The notes beneath the pieces were generated by a model. That model was given only the letters and a program-made list of their open reading frames with translations. It searched no databases and was not told the origin of the DNA. From Pseudomonadota bacterium (GTDB lineage Bacteria; Bdellovibrionota; UBA2428), in assembly GCA_018001635.1 (NCBI GenBank), contig JAGNHS010000026.1, positions 1-41,553 on the forward strand: a stretch of 41,553 nt of DNA, in the 5' to 3' direction. The stretch's first letter is position 1. Each line of letters starts with the position of its first letter. Positions 25,822 to 34,223 of the stretch are shown in pieces. The position numbers were made by a program, and so were the translations under genes.

Positions 25822-26268
25822 TTACCCCTTGTGTTCAATTTTTTCGATACGGCGTTCATGACGCCCACCTTGGAATGGTGTTTTAAGCCAAGTCTCGAGA
25901 ATTGTCGACGCCAAGTCTGGCGCAATCAAACGTCCGCCCATGCACAAAACATTGGCCGCGTTATGCTGCCGCGATAACTCAGCCACTTCATTATTCCAAG
26001 CCAAGACCGCTCGTATCCCCTCATGTCTATTGGCCGCAATAGACACACCCACACCAGAACCACACAATAAGACTCCACAAGGTTCAAGCAGCTCTTTTCC
26101 ATGGCGATTCTTTAGAATTTCAGCACATAATTTTTGCGCATAATCAGGATAATCAACGGATTCAGAACTATGGGTCCCTAAATCAACCCATTCAATTTTT
26201 GGAAATTTATTTTTTAAAAAATCTTTAAGCTCAAAAGCTCCGTGATCTGCTGCAATCCATAATTTCAT
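25822..26268 (-). CDS. rpiB: Ribose-5-phosphate isomerase B
   Basis: RpiB interconverts ribose 5-phosphate and ribulose 5-phosphate; the latter is the RibBA substrate. Signatures are AADHGAFELKDFL near the N-terminus, the catalytic-cysteine segment VLLCGSGVGVSIAANRHEGIRAV (C69) and HNAANVLCMGGRL. The 148-residue length is usual. Its ATG overlaps the stop of fabF (TAATG). It is the sixth-to-last gene of an eleven-gene run. Confidence 0.95.
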   Translation of the reverse strand: MKLWIAADHGAFELKDFLKNKFPKIEWVDLGTHSSESVDYPDYAQKLCAEILKNRHGKELLEPCGVLLCGSGVGVSIAANRHEGIRAVLAWNNEVAELSRQHNAANVLCMGGRLIAPDLASTILETWLKTPFQGGRHERRIEKIEHKG

Positions 26269-27521
26269 TAGGGTGTAACTTTCTTAATAATCAAACTCAC
26301 ATTCGTTCCACCAAAACCAAAGCTATTACTAAGGGCATAATTCACTTGTCGCTCTACATATTTATTCGGAGTGTAATTCAAACGACATTCAGGATCTTGA
26401 TTGTCTAAATTAATTGTTGGGGGAATTTTAGAATGCATAGTAGCCAGCACACAGGCCATGGCCTCAAAGGAACCCGCAGCGCCTAACATATGTCCTGTCA
26501 TGGATTTTGTAGAGGAACATGCCACCTGCTTGGCGTGATCGCCTAAAGTGCTTTCAAGGGCACGACTTTCAGCAATATCGCCTTGCTTAGTAGAGGTTCC
26601 ATGCAAATTCACATAATCGATGTCAGTGGCTTTTATGCCAGCGTCCTTCAATGACAATTGCATACATTCTGCAGCACCTTCACCATTCTCCATAGGAGCC
26701 GTAAGGTGGTAGGCATCAGAATTAGTTCCATAACCCACAAGTTCAGCAAATATTTTTGCACCACGCTTTTCAGCATGTTCCCATTTTTCAATAACTAAAG
26801 TTGCAGCCCCCTCAGCGACGACAAAACCATTTCGATCTAAATCAAAAGGACGCGAAGCCTTTTCGGGAGCTTCATTTCTTTTCGCTAATGCTTTCATAGC
26901 AGAAAAGCCACCCACACCCAGTACAGTGACAGGAGCTTCCGCACCACCCACAACCGCAACATCAACATCACCTCTTTGTATCATTCGCATTCCTTCACCA
27001 ATAGAATGAGCCGAACTAGAACATGCGGAACTGATACAAAAATTGGGACCTTTAAAACCAAAATACATACTCACTTGGCCGGGTAGTAAATTCGTAATGA
27101 CTGAAGGAATAAAAAATGGACTGATTCGTCTTTTCTCAAGAGCGGCCTTATAAGACTCTTCAATTTTAATAAGACCACCGATACCAGAGGAAAGTATTAC
27201 AGCCACACGTCTAGGATCAGTGACTTCTTTAAATGCAGATTGAAGTACCGCTTGATGACTGGCTATGAGTCCTAATTGAATGAAGCGATCCATTCTCTTT
27301 TGCTCTTTGACATCAATGATAGGTGCGGGATCAAAATTTTTGACCTCGCAGGCCACTTGAATATCGTCTTCAGAACAATCGAAAAGTGTAATTTTCGAAG
27401 CGCCTGATCGCCCTGCTAGCAACGCATCCCAGGTGGATTTCACATCGTGCCCCAAAGGACTGATAGTGCCTAATCCAGTTACAGCGATTCGGCACTTTCC
27501 ATTATTTGAAAGTGCGCTCAT
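26268..27521 (-). CDS. fabF: Beta-ketoacyl-ACP synthase II (KAS II)
   Basis: FabF elongates acyl-ACP by condensation with malonyl-ACP. The catalytic triad is present: Cys167 in NFCISSACSSSAHSIG, His in LHGTSTKQGD (about 309), and His in STKSMTGHMLGAAG (about 346). The N-terminus RIAVTGLGTISPLG and the C-terminal NSFGFGGTNVSLI are typical. Length 417 is standard. It lies 13 nt downstream of acpP in the order fabH-fabD-fabG-acpP-fabF. Confidence 0.97.
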   Translation of the reverse strand: MSALSNNGKCRIAVTGLGTISPLGHDVKSTWDALLAGRSGASKITLFDCSEDDIQVACEVKNFDPAPIIDVKEQKRMDRFIQLGLIASHQAVLQSAFKEVTDPRRVAVILSSGIGGLIKIEESYKAALEKRRISPFFIPSVITNLLPGQVSMYFGFKGPNFCISSACSSSAHSIGEGMRMIQRGDVDVAVVGGAEAPVTVLGVGGFSAMKALAKRNEAPEKASRPFDLDRNGFVVAEGAATLVIEKWEHAEKRGAKIFAELVGYGTNSDAYHLTAPMENGEGAAECMQLSLKDAGIKATDIDYVNLHGTSTKQGDIAESRALESTLGDHAKQVACSSTKSMTGHMLGAAGSFEAMACVLATMHSKIPPTINLDNQDPECRLNYTPNKYVERQVNYALSNSFGFGGTNVSLIIKKVTP

Positions 27522-27534
27522 GCTTTATAATTAA

Positions 27535-27780
27535 TTAAGAATGAGCTGTCTTAACTCTAGTTTGAACGTAGTTAACTACGTCGCCCACTGATTTAATTTT
27601 CTCAGCATCTTCATCTGGAATTTCGAGATCAAACTCTTCTTCCATAGTCATGACTAGCTCAACAATGTCGAGGCTATCTGCACCGAGATCTTCAATGAAA
27701 GAAGCATCGTTTGTTACGGCATCTAGATCCACATTGAGTTGTTCAACGATGATGTTTTTTACGCGTTCTTCGGTATTCAT
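27535..27780 (-). CDS. acpP: Acyl carrier protein
   Basis: This 81-residue acidic protein carries growing acyl chains on a phosphopantetheine arm. The attachment site is Ser36 in [14 protein letters not shown]. The flanks [12 protein letters not shown] and [17 protein letters not shown] match ACP helices I and IV. TAGGAG lies immediately upstream of the ATG. It sits between fabG and fabF, as in many bacteria. Confidence 0.98.
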   Translation of the reverse strand: MNTEERVKNIIVEQLNVDLDAVTNDASFIEDLGADSLDIVELVMTMEEEFDLEIPDEDAEKIKSVGDVVNYVQTRVKTAHS

Positions 27781-27805
27781 AGTCTCCTAAGTCTCCCACT
27801 TCTTC

Positions 27806-28576
27806 TTACATATACAAGCCGCCATTGATATTCAATAGCTGACCTGTCACGTACGAAGATAACGGCGAAAGTAAGTATAAAACCCCATTGGCCACATCTT
27901 CAACTAGGCCTTCTCTTTTCAGAGGTATTTTTTCTAATAACTGTTGTTTATGCTCCTCATTTATAGAGGAAGTCATGTCTGTAGCAATATAACCCGGCGC
28001 AATACAATTAAAGCGCATTTCTCTCGAAGACATCTCTCGAGCTAATGATTTGGTCATAGCAATAATAGCAGCCTTTGATGCTGAATAAGGCACTTGCCCT
28101 ACAGAACCACTCAAAGCCACCACACTAGAGATATTAACCACAGACTTTAAAGTTGATTTAGAAAGTGGTCGAAGCGCAGCTTTGCAAACAAAAAAACTAC
28201 CCTTCACATTCACATCCATGAGCTTATCAAAATCTTCTTCTTTATAGCGCATCGCTAATTGATCGATAACAATTCCAGCATTGTTCACAAGTCCATCAAG
28301 CCCACCCCAATGGGAAACAATTTTTGAAATAGTATCTTCGATTTGAGCTGTTGAAGATAAATCTAAAGGCAAAGCTAAAGCTTTTCCGCCTGCAGCTTCA
28401 ATTTCATCGCAAACAGATTTTGCATTGGCTTCACTTTTTTCGCCACTGCCCGTGTAGGTGATTGCAACTTTTGCGCCCTCGCGCCCCAGAGCCAAAGCCA
28501 CACCACGACCAATTCCACGACTGGCTCCAGTGACTAAAATAACTTTATCGTTAAGCTGAAAGGATGCTTTTGACAT
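27806..28576 (-). CDS. fabG: 3-oxoacyl-ACP reductase
   Basis: FabG reduces 3-ketoacyl-ACP with NADPH. The short-chain dehydrogenase signatures are GASRGIGRGVALAL for cofactor binding, NNAGI, and the catalytic Ser...YSASKAAI (Tyr, Lys). The C-terminal YVTGQLLNINGGLYM is typical. Length 256 is slightly long. Its start overlaps the fabD 3' end by 26 nt. It could in principle be another SDR, but its position between fabD and acpP makes FabG near certain. Confidence 0.96.
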   Translation of the reverse strand: MSKASFQLNDKVILVTGASRGIGRGVALALGREGAKVAITYTGSGEKSEANAKSVCDEIEAAGGKALALPLDLSSTAQIEDTISKIVSHWGGLDGLVNNAGIVIDQLAMRYKEEDFDKLMDVNVKGSFFVCKAALRPLSKSTLKSVVNISSVVALSGSVGQVPYSASKAAIIAMTKSLAREMSSREMRFNCIAPGYIATDMTSSINEEHKQQLLEKIPLKREGLVEDVANGVLYLLSPLSSYVTGQLLNINGGLYM

Positions 28577-29543
28577 TCTCGATATCTTCCTTTCGATCTA
28601 TATTTGAAATTTCAAATTGTGCGCCATCTTTTTGCACGCGTTTACAAAGTCCGGATAAAACTCTCTTTGGACCAATCTCAAGCAGTTGACGAGCTCCTTG
28701 AACAAGGGCTTCTTCTGCACTTTGAGTCCAATAAACTGAAGCTGTAATTTGCAGGCTTAATCGCTCTCTAACTTTTTGAGCTTCTTCTACGGAGCTAATT
28801 TTATAGACTTTAGCATCTACGTTGGCGATGTAACGAGATGGACTCTCCTTGATTTCTAATTTTTGAATCTCATCAATAAGTTTATCAGCAGCTTTTTGCA
28901 TCAGAGGACAATGAAAAGGCGCGCTCACTTCTAAGGGTATCGCCTGGCGACAATTAAAATTTCCTGAACTTGCAATGGCCTGAGCTTTATCAATGGCGGA
29001 TTTATGACCCGCTAACACAATTTGCTCAGCAGCATTGTAATTCGCAACCCAAACCTGTGTAGAGCTAGAGGAGGCTTCCTTGCAAATTTTTTGCGCTTCT
29101 TCAATAGCAGTTAAGGTTTTTGGTTTAAAGAGCAATGCAAGCATTCCACCAATTCCAGCGGGAACAGCTTCCTGCATGGCCGCACCTCGTGAACGAACAA
29201 ATTTAGCAGCGGGTCCTAAATCGAGCGCCGACATCGCCACTAGCGCTGAATATTCTCCAAGCGAGTGGCCTGCAAAAAGAGAATCACTTTTTAATTTTTC
29301 TAAATCGCAATAATTTTTTAAACTTCGCCATATAGCCATACAAGAAGTCAGAATCGCAGGCTGAGTTATTTCTGTAGCCTTGAGATCGGCCTCAGATCCC
29401 TCAAAACAAAGTTTGCTGAGATTGAGTCCACTAAAATCAGAAGCCTCTTCAAAGGCCATTTGAGCTTCTTTAAAATTATCAAACCAGTCTTTTGCCATCC
29501 CAGGATATTGAGAAGCTTGTCCTGGAAATACTATGAATTTCAT
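28551..29543 (-). CDS. fabD: Malonyl-CoA:ACP transacylase
   Basis: FabD loads malonyl groups onto ACP. The start chosen is the ATG at 29543 (MKFIVFPGQASQYPGM), which matches the family start and has GAGGGA 9 nt upstream; an ATG at 29606 would add 21 non-homologous residues overlapping fabH. The nucleophile is Ser94 in FAGHSLGEYSAL. Other signatures are QPAILTSC and VSAPFHCPLM with the active-site His. The 330-residue length is a little over the usual 310. Confidence 0.96.
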   Translation of the reverse strand: MKFIVFPGQASQYPGMAKDWFDNFKEAQMAFEEASDFSGLNLSKLCFEGSEADLKATEITQPAILTSCMAIWRSLKNYCDLEKLKSDSLFAGHSLGEYSALVAMSALDLGPAAKFVRSRGAAMQEAVPAGIGGMLALLFKPKTLTAIEEAQKICKEASSSSTQVWVANYNAAEQIVLAGHKSAIDKAQAIASSGNFNCRQAIPLEVSAPFHCPLMQKAADKLIDEIQKLEIKESPSRYIANVDAKVYKISSVEEAQKVRERLSLQITASVYWTQSAEEALVQGARQLLEIGPKRVLSGLCKRVQKDGAQFEISNIDRKEDIENVKSILSA

Positions 29544-29556
29544 TTCAAAAGTTCCC

Positions 29557-30564
29557 TCACCATCGAGCGAGGGTGGCGCCGTAAGTGAATCCCCCACCAA
29601 AAACATCCATCAATACTAGATCGCCTCGTTTGAGCAATCCTTTTTCTTCCATTTCAGCCAAGCAAGTTGGAACTGTAGCGGCCGATGTATTTCCCCAACG
29701 GTCGACGTTCACATAAACTCGTTCCATTGGAAAATCTAACAAACGCGCGACCATTTCAATAATTCTTAAATTCGCTTGGTGAGGAACAAACCATTTCACA
29801 TCGGCTGCGGAGACATTGCATTTCTTCAACACATCCTGAGCCGCTTGCATCATGCTTCGAGAAGCTTCTTTAAATACATCCTGACCATTCATCGTGATGT
29901 AGGGAAAAATTTTAGTATTATAATCTTCGTGCCAAAAAGGAGTGCGACTCGCACCTGCCATCAAACACAAACTTCCTTTTTTATCAAAAGTTGTATAGAA
30001 GCGACTGCCTAAAATCATTGAATCTTTTTCAGGATTAGGATTTTCGACAGCTTCAATAATAACAGCACCCGCACCATCGCCGAATAGAACACTTGTTGTT
30101 CGATCTTTAAAATTAAGCGCACCGGAAAGTGCATCAGCACCGAAAAGTAGAATTTTTTTATATTCACCCGAGCGAATAAAAACATCGGCTGTATGCAGGC
30201 CTGTAACAAATCCAGCGCAAGCCGCATTCAAATCAAAAGCCGCTGCATTCACGAGTCCAAGAGACTCCGTTAATCTGGCAGATGTATTCGGGAGAAATGT
30301 ATCAGGAGAAGTTGTGCAACAAATTACAAGTTCAATATCAGAAGGCTTAAGCCCAGCGCGCTCAAGAGCTTGCTGGCCAGCTCTAATACAAATTGTTTCT
30401 AAGTATTCGCCATTTTCTCGATCTAAGAAACGACGTTCGCGAATTCCAGTGCGAGTGACAATCCACTCATCATTGGTATCCACCATTTTTTCAAAATCTT
30501 TGTTGGTAACGAGCTTGGAAGGAACACCGAGGCCCGTAGAAACTATTCGGGCTGCGATAGTCAT
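29557..30564 (-). CDS. fabH: Beta-ketoacyl-ACP synthase III
   Basis: FabH starts fatty-acid synthesis by condensing acyl-CoA with malonyl-ACP. I chose the ATG at 30564 (MTIAARIVSTGLGVP) because it is 7 nt after the rpmF stop and matches the family; an upstream in-frame ATG at 30660 would run through rpmF. The catalytic triad is complete: Cys116 in LNAACAGFVTGL, His262 in VPHQANLRII and Asn292 in GNTSAATVP. The resulting 335 residues is normal. plsX, often between rpmF and fabH, is missing. Confidence 0.97.
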   Translation of the reverse strand: MTIAARIVSTGLGVPSKLVTNKDFEKMVDTNDEWIVTRTGIRERRFLDRENGEYLETICIRAGQQALERAGLKPSDIELVICCTTSPDTFLPNTSARLTESLGLVNAAAFDLNAACAGFVTGLHTADVFIRSGEYKKILLFGADALSGALNFKDRTTSVLFGDGAGAVIIEAVENPNPEKDSMILGSRFYTTFDKKGSLCLMAGASRTPFWHEDYNTKIFPYITMNGQDVFKEASRSMMQAAQDVLKKCNVSAADVKWFVPHQANLRIIEMVARLLDFPMERVYVNVDRWGNTSAATVPTCLAEMEEKGLLKRGDLVLMDVFGGGFTYGATLARW

Positions 30565-30571
30565 ATAAGAA

Positions 30572-30766
30572 CTATCTTTCAGCCTTCTTCTCTTCTTTAG
30601 TCTTGAAAATTTTCTTGCCTTTGTACCAACCCATTGGAGATACGCGGTGAGGAGGAACAATTTCTCCAGTCACTTCGCAAACAGTCCAACCTTTTGGAAC
30701 AAGACCAAAATGTGCGCGGCCCATGCCACGTAGTGAGCGAGATCGTTTTTTCTTAGGTACAACCAT
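30572..30766 (-). CDS. rpmF: 50S ribosomal protein L32
   Basis: The 64-residue basic protein starts MVVPKKKRSRSLRGMGRAH, the typical L32 N-terminus (VPKRKTSKSRRDMRRAH). The zinc-binding cysteine ribbon seen in some L32 proteins is reduced: only one Cys (VCEVTGE), with PPHRV where a second CxxC would be. This is the zinc-free form. GGAG lies 10 nt upstream of the ATG. It follows the DUF177 gene, as in many bacteria. Confidence 0.96.
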   Translation of the reverse strand: MVVPKKKRSRSLRGMGRAHFGLVPKGWTVCEVTGEIVPPHRVSPMGWYKGKKIFKTKEEKKAER

Positions 30767-30836
30767 TTTTAAGCACTCCTAGAATTTTTTTATCGAACCC
30801 TTAGATTCAATAAGGGTGTGATATTCCCTTGTTTTC

Positions 30837-31349
30837 TTATACTTGTCCAGCGAATTGAGGATTTTTTCCACAGAGTTTACAAGTGCCGTCATCGGATCGG
30901 TCGGGACACTCTACCATGGGTTCCTGAACCACTATTTGCTCAGTGAGCACATCGGCCACACTGATGTATTCCTTATCTAAAAAGTTATAATCGGGATCAT
31001 CAGAAGGTTCATCTTCTTGAATATATTTACTTTTTTCTACAGGTTTATAGAAAAGCCGGAACTCAGATTGTCTTTGGGCTGGAAACTCATCGCCACAACG
31101 ACTGCAAGAAGCCTGAACTGTAGCGCTATAAGACCCCTCGAGCATATACTCAGGATCGATCTTTTGAATTTTAACTTGGCCTTCGATTTTAACTTTTGAA
31201 GCCCAAGATTGAGGATCGTCTTCCCATTCCGGAGCCGCATTCACCAAACTCAAATTAAGCCACGGCTCAGGAGAAGCTGTAGAGAAACTATGTTCAATAG
31301 CGTCTTTTCTAATTTGAGTTAAATGAATGATTCCTTTTTTGAGATCCAC
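30837..31349 (-). CDS. yceD: DUF177 (YceD-type) protein, linked to 23S rRNA biogenesis
   Basis: YceD/DUF177 proteins are needed for 23S rRNA accumulation in bacteria and plastids and are typically encoded next to rpmF. This one is 170 residues. The conserved CSRCGDEF (C82, C85) and the C-terminal ECPDRSDDGTCKLCGKNP (C148, C157, C160) suggest metal-binding cysteines; the C-terminal block matches the usual CxGLCxxCG element. The start is GTG at 31349, since the nearby ATG is out of frame. It is the first gene of the rpmF-fab-rib run, and its promoter places the start codon at the transcript 5' end. Confidence 0.9.
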   Translation of the reverse strand: MDLKKGIIHLTQIRKDAIEHSFSTASPEPWLNLSLVNAAPEWEDDPQSWASKVKIEGQVKIQKIDPEYMLEGSYSATVQASCSRCGDEFPAQRQSEFRLFYKPVEKSKYIQEDEPSDDPDYNFLDKEYISVADVLTEQIVVQEPMVECPDRSDDGTCKLCGKNPQFAGQV

Positions 31350-31355
31350 GCAGTT

Positions 31356-31384
31356 TTCATAGGCGAAATTATTATTTCTGGCAA
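31356..31384 (-). promoter_or_regulatory. Promoter of the DUF177-rpmF-fab run, predicted leaderless
   Basis: TTGCCA (31384-31379) and TATGAA (31361-31356) are 17 nt apart on the minus strand; the GTG start at 31349 lies 6 nt downstream. No Shine-Dalgarno site can fit between them. Confidence 0.5.
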
Positions 31385-31480
31385 TTTAGAATTAAACATC
31401 ATTTGAAGACTCCCTTCTTTGAATCCATTCGAACGAGCGTGATTTAAGATTGAATTCTTTAGATAAAAATTGCTATAGCC

Positions 31481-32572
31481 ATGCCACAAGTGAGAAAACT
31501 AATTCTGGCCCTACTCTTACTCAATTTATATATTATTCCGCTAGAGGCCAAAAATTCATTTTTATCAAACTGCGGTTACGCCCTTTGGAGTTGGTGGAAT
31601 AAAGGCGCCCTAGGTGAAGCCAAACTCAGTTTAGAAAATCGTTTTTCAAGAAACTTTGAGGAACTGGGTCAAGAAGGAATATTTTTACTAGGCAGAGTCA
31701 TCAACAACGACTTTAAATGGGTACTACTCAAAGATAAAATCAAAGATGCCAGAGTTATAGACCTTTCGTTCAACTCACAACTTTCAAGTCAACAAATTAT
31801 AGAACTTCTGATTCAAAACAAAGATTCTCTAGAATCTCTTAACTTAAGAGGCGTCAAAATTAATCGAGAGCTCATTAAGGTCATCAGCCAACTACCAAAA
31901 CTAAAAAAACTTATTTTAGAGAATCTCCCCTACTTTTCTATAAAATATTTCTACAATCATCCTTCTCTTAATTACCTTGATCTATCACAAACTAAAATAT
32001 GGAAATCCACACTTAGAAAATTTTTTAATTTTCCCCCTAAAAAGCTTAAGCAACTGATTTTACCTAATTGGTCTTTCTCTAGCATTCGGAACTTTCAAAG
32101 ACTTATGGAGTCTAAAGGATACCCAGTCAAAATCAGCGTTAGATCGGCTCAACGTCAACTATTAGGGATCTTAACTTTGGAACAAGTTAAAAACGCCGTT
32201 ATTGATGGAGATACACTTAAACTTGATATCCCAGAGTTTGGAACACTTCATGGTTTGGCTAAAAACATCCGATTAAGAGACATCCAAGCCGCTGAAACTT
32301 TCGGAAAATCCAAAAGCGAGGATGAACGATTTGTCGCAGAGTGGACTCGCAATTATTTGATAAATTTTTTAGTGGGTAAAAATTTGGAGTTAACTCATCT
32401 CGAAAATTACAAATATAAAGGTGAATATGTAGCTGAAGTTTGGGCAGATGACATTTCAATCTCATCTTTGCTTTTAGATCTAGGGGTGGTGTTTTACTAC
32501 CCCTTTGAGCAAGAAAGTCGAAAACCCACTCCCAGCTGGACCCCTATTAGAACACTTATCGAATCTCTATAA
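31481..32572 (+). CDS. Exported leucine-rich-repeat protein with staphylococcal-nuclease-like domain
   Basis: A signal peptide (RKLILALLLLNLYIIPLEA, cleaved before KNSF) precedes about four leucine-rich repeats at residues 90-200: VIDLSFNSQLSS, LESLNLRGVKIN, LKKLILENLPYF, LNYLDLSQTKIW and LKQLILPNWSFS. Residues 228-340 form an SNase-like fold: AVIDGDTLKLD (D242, D244), NIRLRDIQAAET (R264, E272) and YKGEYVAEVWADDISISSLLLDLG. The position of the second catalytic Arg (nuclease Arg87, normally GR) is Glu315 in KGEYVAEV, so catalysis may be altered. A GTG at codon 4 would also be a good start: a TGCTATAGC extended -10 box lies only 1 nt before the ATG. The combination is unusual. Substrate is unknown. 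Confidence 0.82.
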   Translation: MPQVRKLILALLLLNLYIIPLEAKNSFLSNCGYALWSWWNKGALGEAKLSLENRFSRNFEELGQEGIFLLGRVINNDFKWVLLKDKIKDARVIDLSFNSQLSSQQIIELLIQNKDSLESLNLRGVKINRELIKVISQLPKLKKLILENLPYFSIKYFYNHPSLNYLDLSQTKIWKSTLRKFFNFPPKKLKQLILPNWSFSSIRNFQRLMESKGYPVKISVRSAQRQLLGILTLEQVKNAVIDGDTLKLDIPEFGTLHGLAKNIRLRDIQAAETFGKSKSEDERFVAEWTRNYLINFLVGKNLELTHLENYKYKGEYVAEVWADDISISSLLLDLGVVFYYPFEQESRKPTPSWTPIRTLIESL

Positions 32573-32701
32573 CGTTACAGTTCCTATACAAATAGCTGCC
32601 CTCTCGTTTTTCGAAAGCTCAGCTTGACTTCCACTGCGCATGATACAAAATTGAGGGCAAGACAATGTTGACTTTTAATCAACTAAGGAGGCTTTTAGAT
32701 T

Positions 32702-33424
32702 ATGGAATGGGTATTATTTAAATCAGAAGGAATCACACATCTTTTCAGATGGGGACACTTTGTTTTTGGAGTTATTTGGATTGGAATTCTTTATTATTTC
32801 AATTTTGTTCAAATGCCGTTTTTTGCTGAAGCCGACGCCAGCACAAAATCAAATGTCATACAAAAGTTAGTGCCACGCGCATTAAAATGGTTTCGCTATG
32901 CCGCTCTGTTCACGTTCTTAACTGGCCTTGTGCTTCTATATCTACGTGCCATGGACCTCACTGGAGGTGAATCCTGGATGAGCGCATTCACGTCTAACTG
33001 GGGACTTCTTATTCTTACAGGAGCCACTCTAGGCACCCTTATGTTTCTCAACGTATGGCTGATCATATGGCCCAACCAAAAGATTGTTATTGCTTCAACA
33101 AAAGCCGTAGCCTCTGGCGGTCAAGCCGATCCTCGAGCTGCTGCCGCCGGCACCAAAGCAACTCTCGCTTCTAGAACCAACACCATGTTCTCCGTTCCCA
33201 TGTTGTTTTATATGGGAGCCGCTCCTCACCTTGGAATGGCCGTCAGCCCAGATGTTTCTACTCACAAAGCGCTTGGAGTTGTTTTTGTAATTATTCTTGC
33301 ACTTGAACTCAACGCCATCTTTGGGAAGTTACACAAACCCATGCAAAGTGTTGTGGGAATCATTCACTGTGGTGTTGTACTCACAGCAGTGATTTACGTT
33401 TTACAAGAAATTTTGACTAAGTAA
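32702..33424 (+). CDS. Urate_ox_N (PuuD N-terminal-like) membrane protein
   Basis: About five to six membrane segments are visible in 240 residues. The pattern WGHFVFGVIWIGILYYFNFVQMPFF, NWGLLILTGATLGTLMFLNVWLIIWPNQKIVI and ASRTNTMFSVPMLFYMGAAPHLG closely follows the N-terminal membrane domain of the urate hydroxylase PuuD. The C-terminal cytochrome c domain of PuuD is absent. Stand-alone versions are common, and their function is not established; possible heme binding through the conserved His residues is inference. A strong AGGAGG lies 10 nt upstream of the ATG and a bidirectional terminator follows. No purine-degradation genes are near. Confidence 0.85.
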   Translation: MEWVLFKSEGITHLFRWGHFVFGVIWIGILYYFNFVQMPFFAEADASTKSNVIQKLVPRALKWFRYAALFTFLTGLVLLYLRAMDLTGGESWMSAFTSNWGLLILTGATLGTLMFLNVWLIIWPNQKIVIASTKAVASGGQADPRAAAAGTKATLASRTNTMFSVPMLFYMGAAPHLGMAVSPDVSTHKALGVVFVIILALELNAIFGKLHKPMQSVVGIIHCGVVLTAVIYVLQEILTK

Positions 33425-33444
33425 TTGTTTACGTCATTTGAAAA

Positions 33445-33485
33445 GCCCTCGTTTATCTTTTGAGATCAACGGGGGCTTTTTATTT
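33445..33485. terminator. Bidirectional intrinsic terminator
   Basis: Nine-bp stem GCCCTCGTT (33445-33453) with AACGGGGGC (33468-33476), including one G-U pair, then TTTTTATTTAT on the plus strand. On the minus strand the stem is followed by TTTTC. It separates convergent genes at 33424 and 33491. Confidence 0.85.
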
Positions 33486-33490
33486 ATAGA

Positions 33491-34159
33491 TTAAAAATAT
33501 TCTTTTAAATAATCGGGATAATCCCTTTCAAAATACAATCCAATACCAGGAAAACTTCCTGAGGTTTGAGTGAAGGGTTTTTTCCAACAAATTTTAGATT
33601 CAATTCTTTGAATAGAGTTTTTTGAATCAATAATATCAACAAGAACATTTTCACTAGTTGACCAATCATCAAACGTTAAAACAAACATTCCATGTTTGGA
33701 AATATTCACCGAAACTCCTGGAAACATGTTTTTACCTGTTTCAGGATCGGCTAAATATAAATCTAAAATTCTAGGGAAACGAGTTTCTCTTCGGAAAACA
33801 CGTGCATTAAATCGCTTGCAATAATTTTCAACAAATTCCTTAAAAAGAACAGGACCACTGAGATTCTGAGTACCTACGATGGCAGAAATTTCCTGTGTTC
33901 CCTTATTTCTAACCACTTTTAACAATGGCAAGACAGAATCAGCGGCCGATAAAAAATGTTTCAACTTATCAGAGGAACCCAACAAGCATTTTTGATCAAC
34001 CACAATACCCAATGGCTGCAGATTTTGAGCTTTAGAAATGAAAGTATCACTCTCTTTAAAAAACTCAGCAGAAATATCCAAACTTAATAAATGTTTTTCA
34101 TAAGCAATACGATTTTCATCGTCTGGGCAAAGAAAATACAACTGTGCTCTTTGTTCCAT
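33491..34159 (-). CDS. PilZ-domain protein (predicted c-di-GMP effector)
   Basis: The C-terminal part (about 120-222) has both PilZ signatures: RRETR (123-127, an RxxxR) and NISKHG (152-157, matching D/N-x-S-x-x-G), followed by strands LVDIIDSKN and IESKICWKKPF. This domain binds cyclic di-GMP. The N-terminal 85 residues look like a degenerate receiver domain (YFLCPDDENRIAYEKHLLSL, GIVVDQKCLL), with no convincing phospho-acceptor Asp context. It is downstream of, and co-oriented with, the ExbB/ExbD/ExbD motor operon (64 nt gap), suggesting c-di-GMP control of that motor. That link is inference. Confidence 0.85.
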   Translation of the reverse strand: MEQRAQLYFLCPDDENRIAYEKHLLSLDISAEFFKESDTFISKAQNLQPLGIVVDQKCLLGSSDKLKHFLSAADSVLPLLKVVRNKGTQEISAIVGTQNLSGPVLFKEFVENYCKRFNARVFRRETRFPRILDLYLADPETGKNMFPGVSVNISKHGMFVLTFDDWSTSENVLVDIIDSKNSIQRIESKICWKKPFTQTSGSFPGIGLYFERDYPDYLKEYF

Positions 34160-34223
34160 AAGCTATTATTTAATCTTTATTAGAAGTAGAGCACAAGACC
34201 AATAATTTTACACTTTAAGCATT

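Noticed and set aside
29544..29606. Longer fabD start at 29606
   Set aside because: The extra 21 residues overlap the end of fabH and have no family similarity; ATG 29543 has a good Shine-Dalgarno site.
30565..30660. Longer fabH start at 30660
   Set aside because: It would read through the rpmF coding region; the start at 30564 matches the family N-terminus and follows the rpmF stop by 7 nt.
32667..32683. GTTGA-N7-TCAAC dyad before the PuuD-like gene as an operator
   Set aside because: Short AT-rich dyads of this kind are expected by chance; no second copy or known regulator match.
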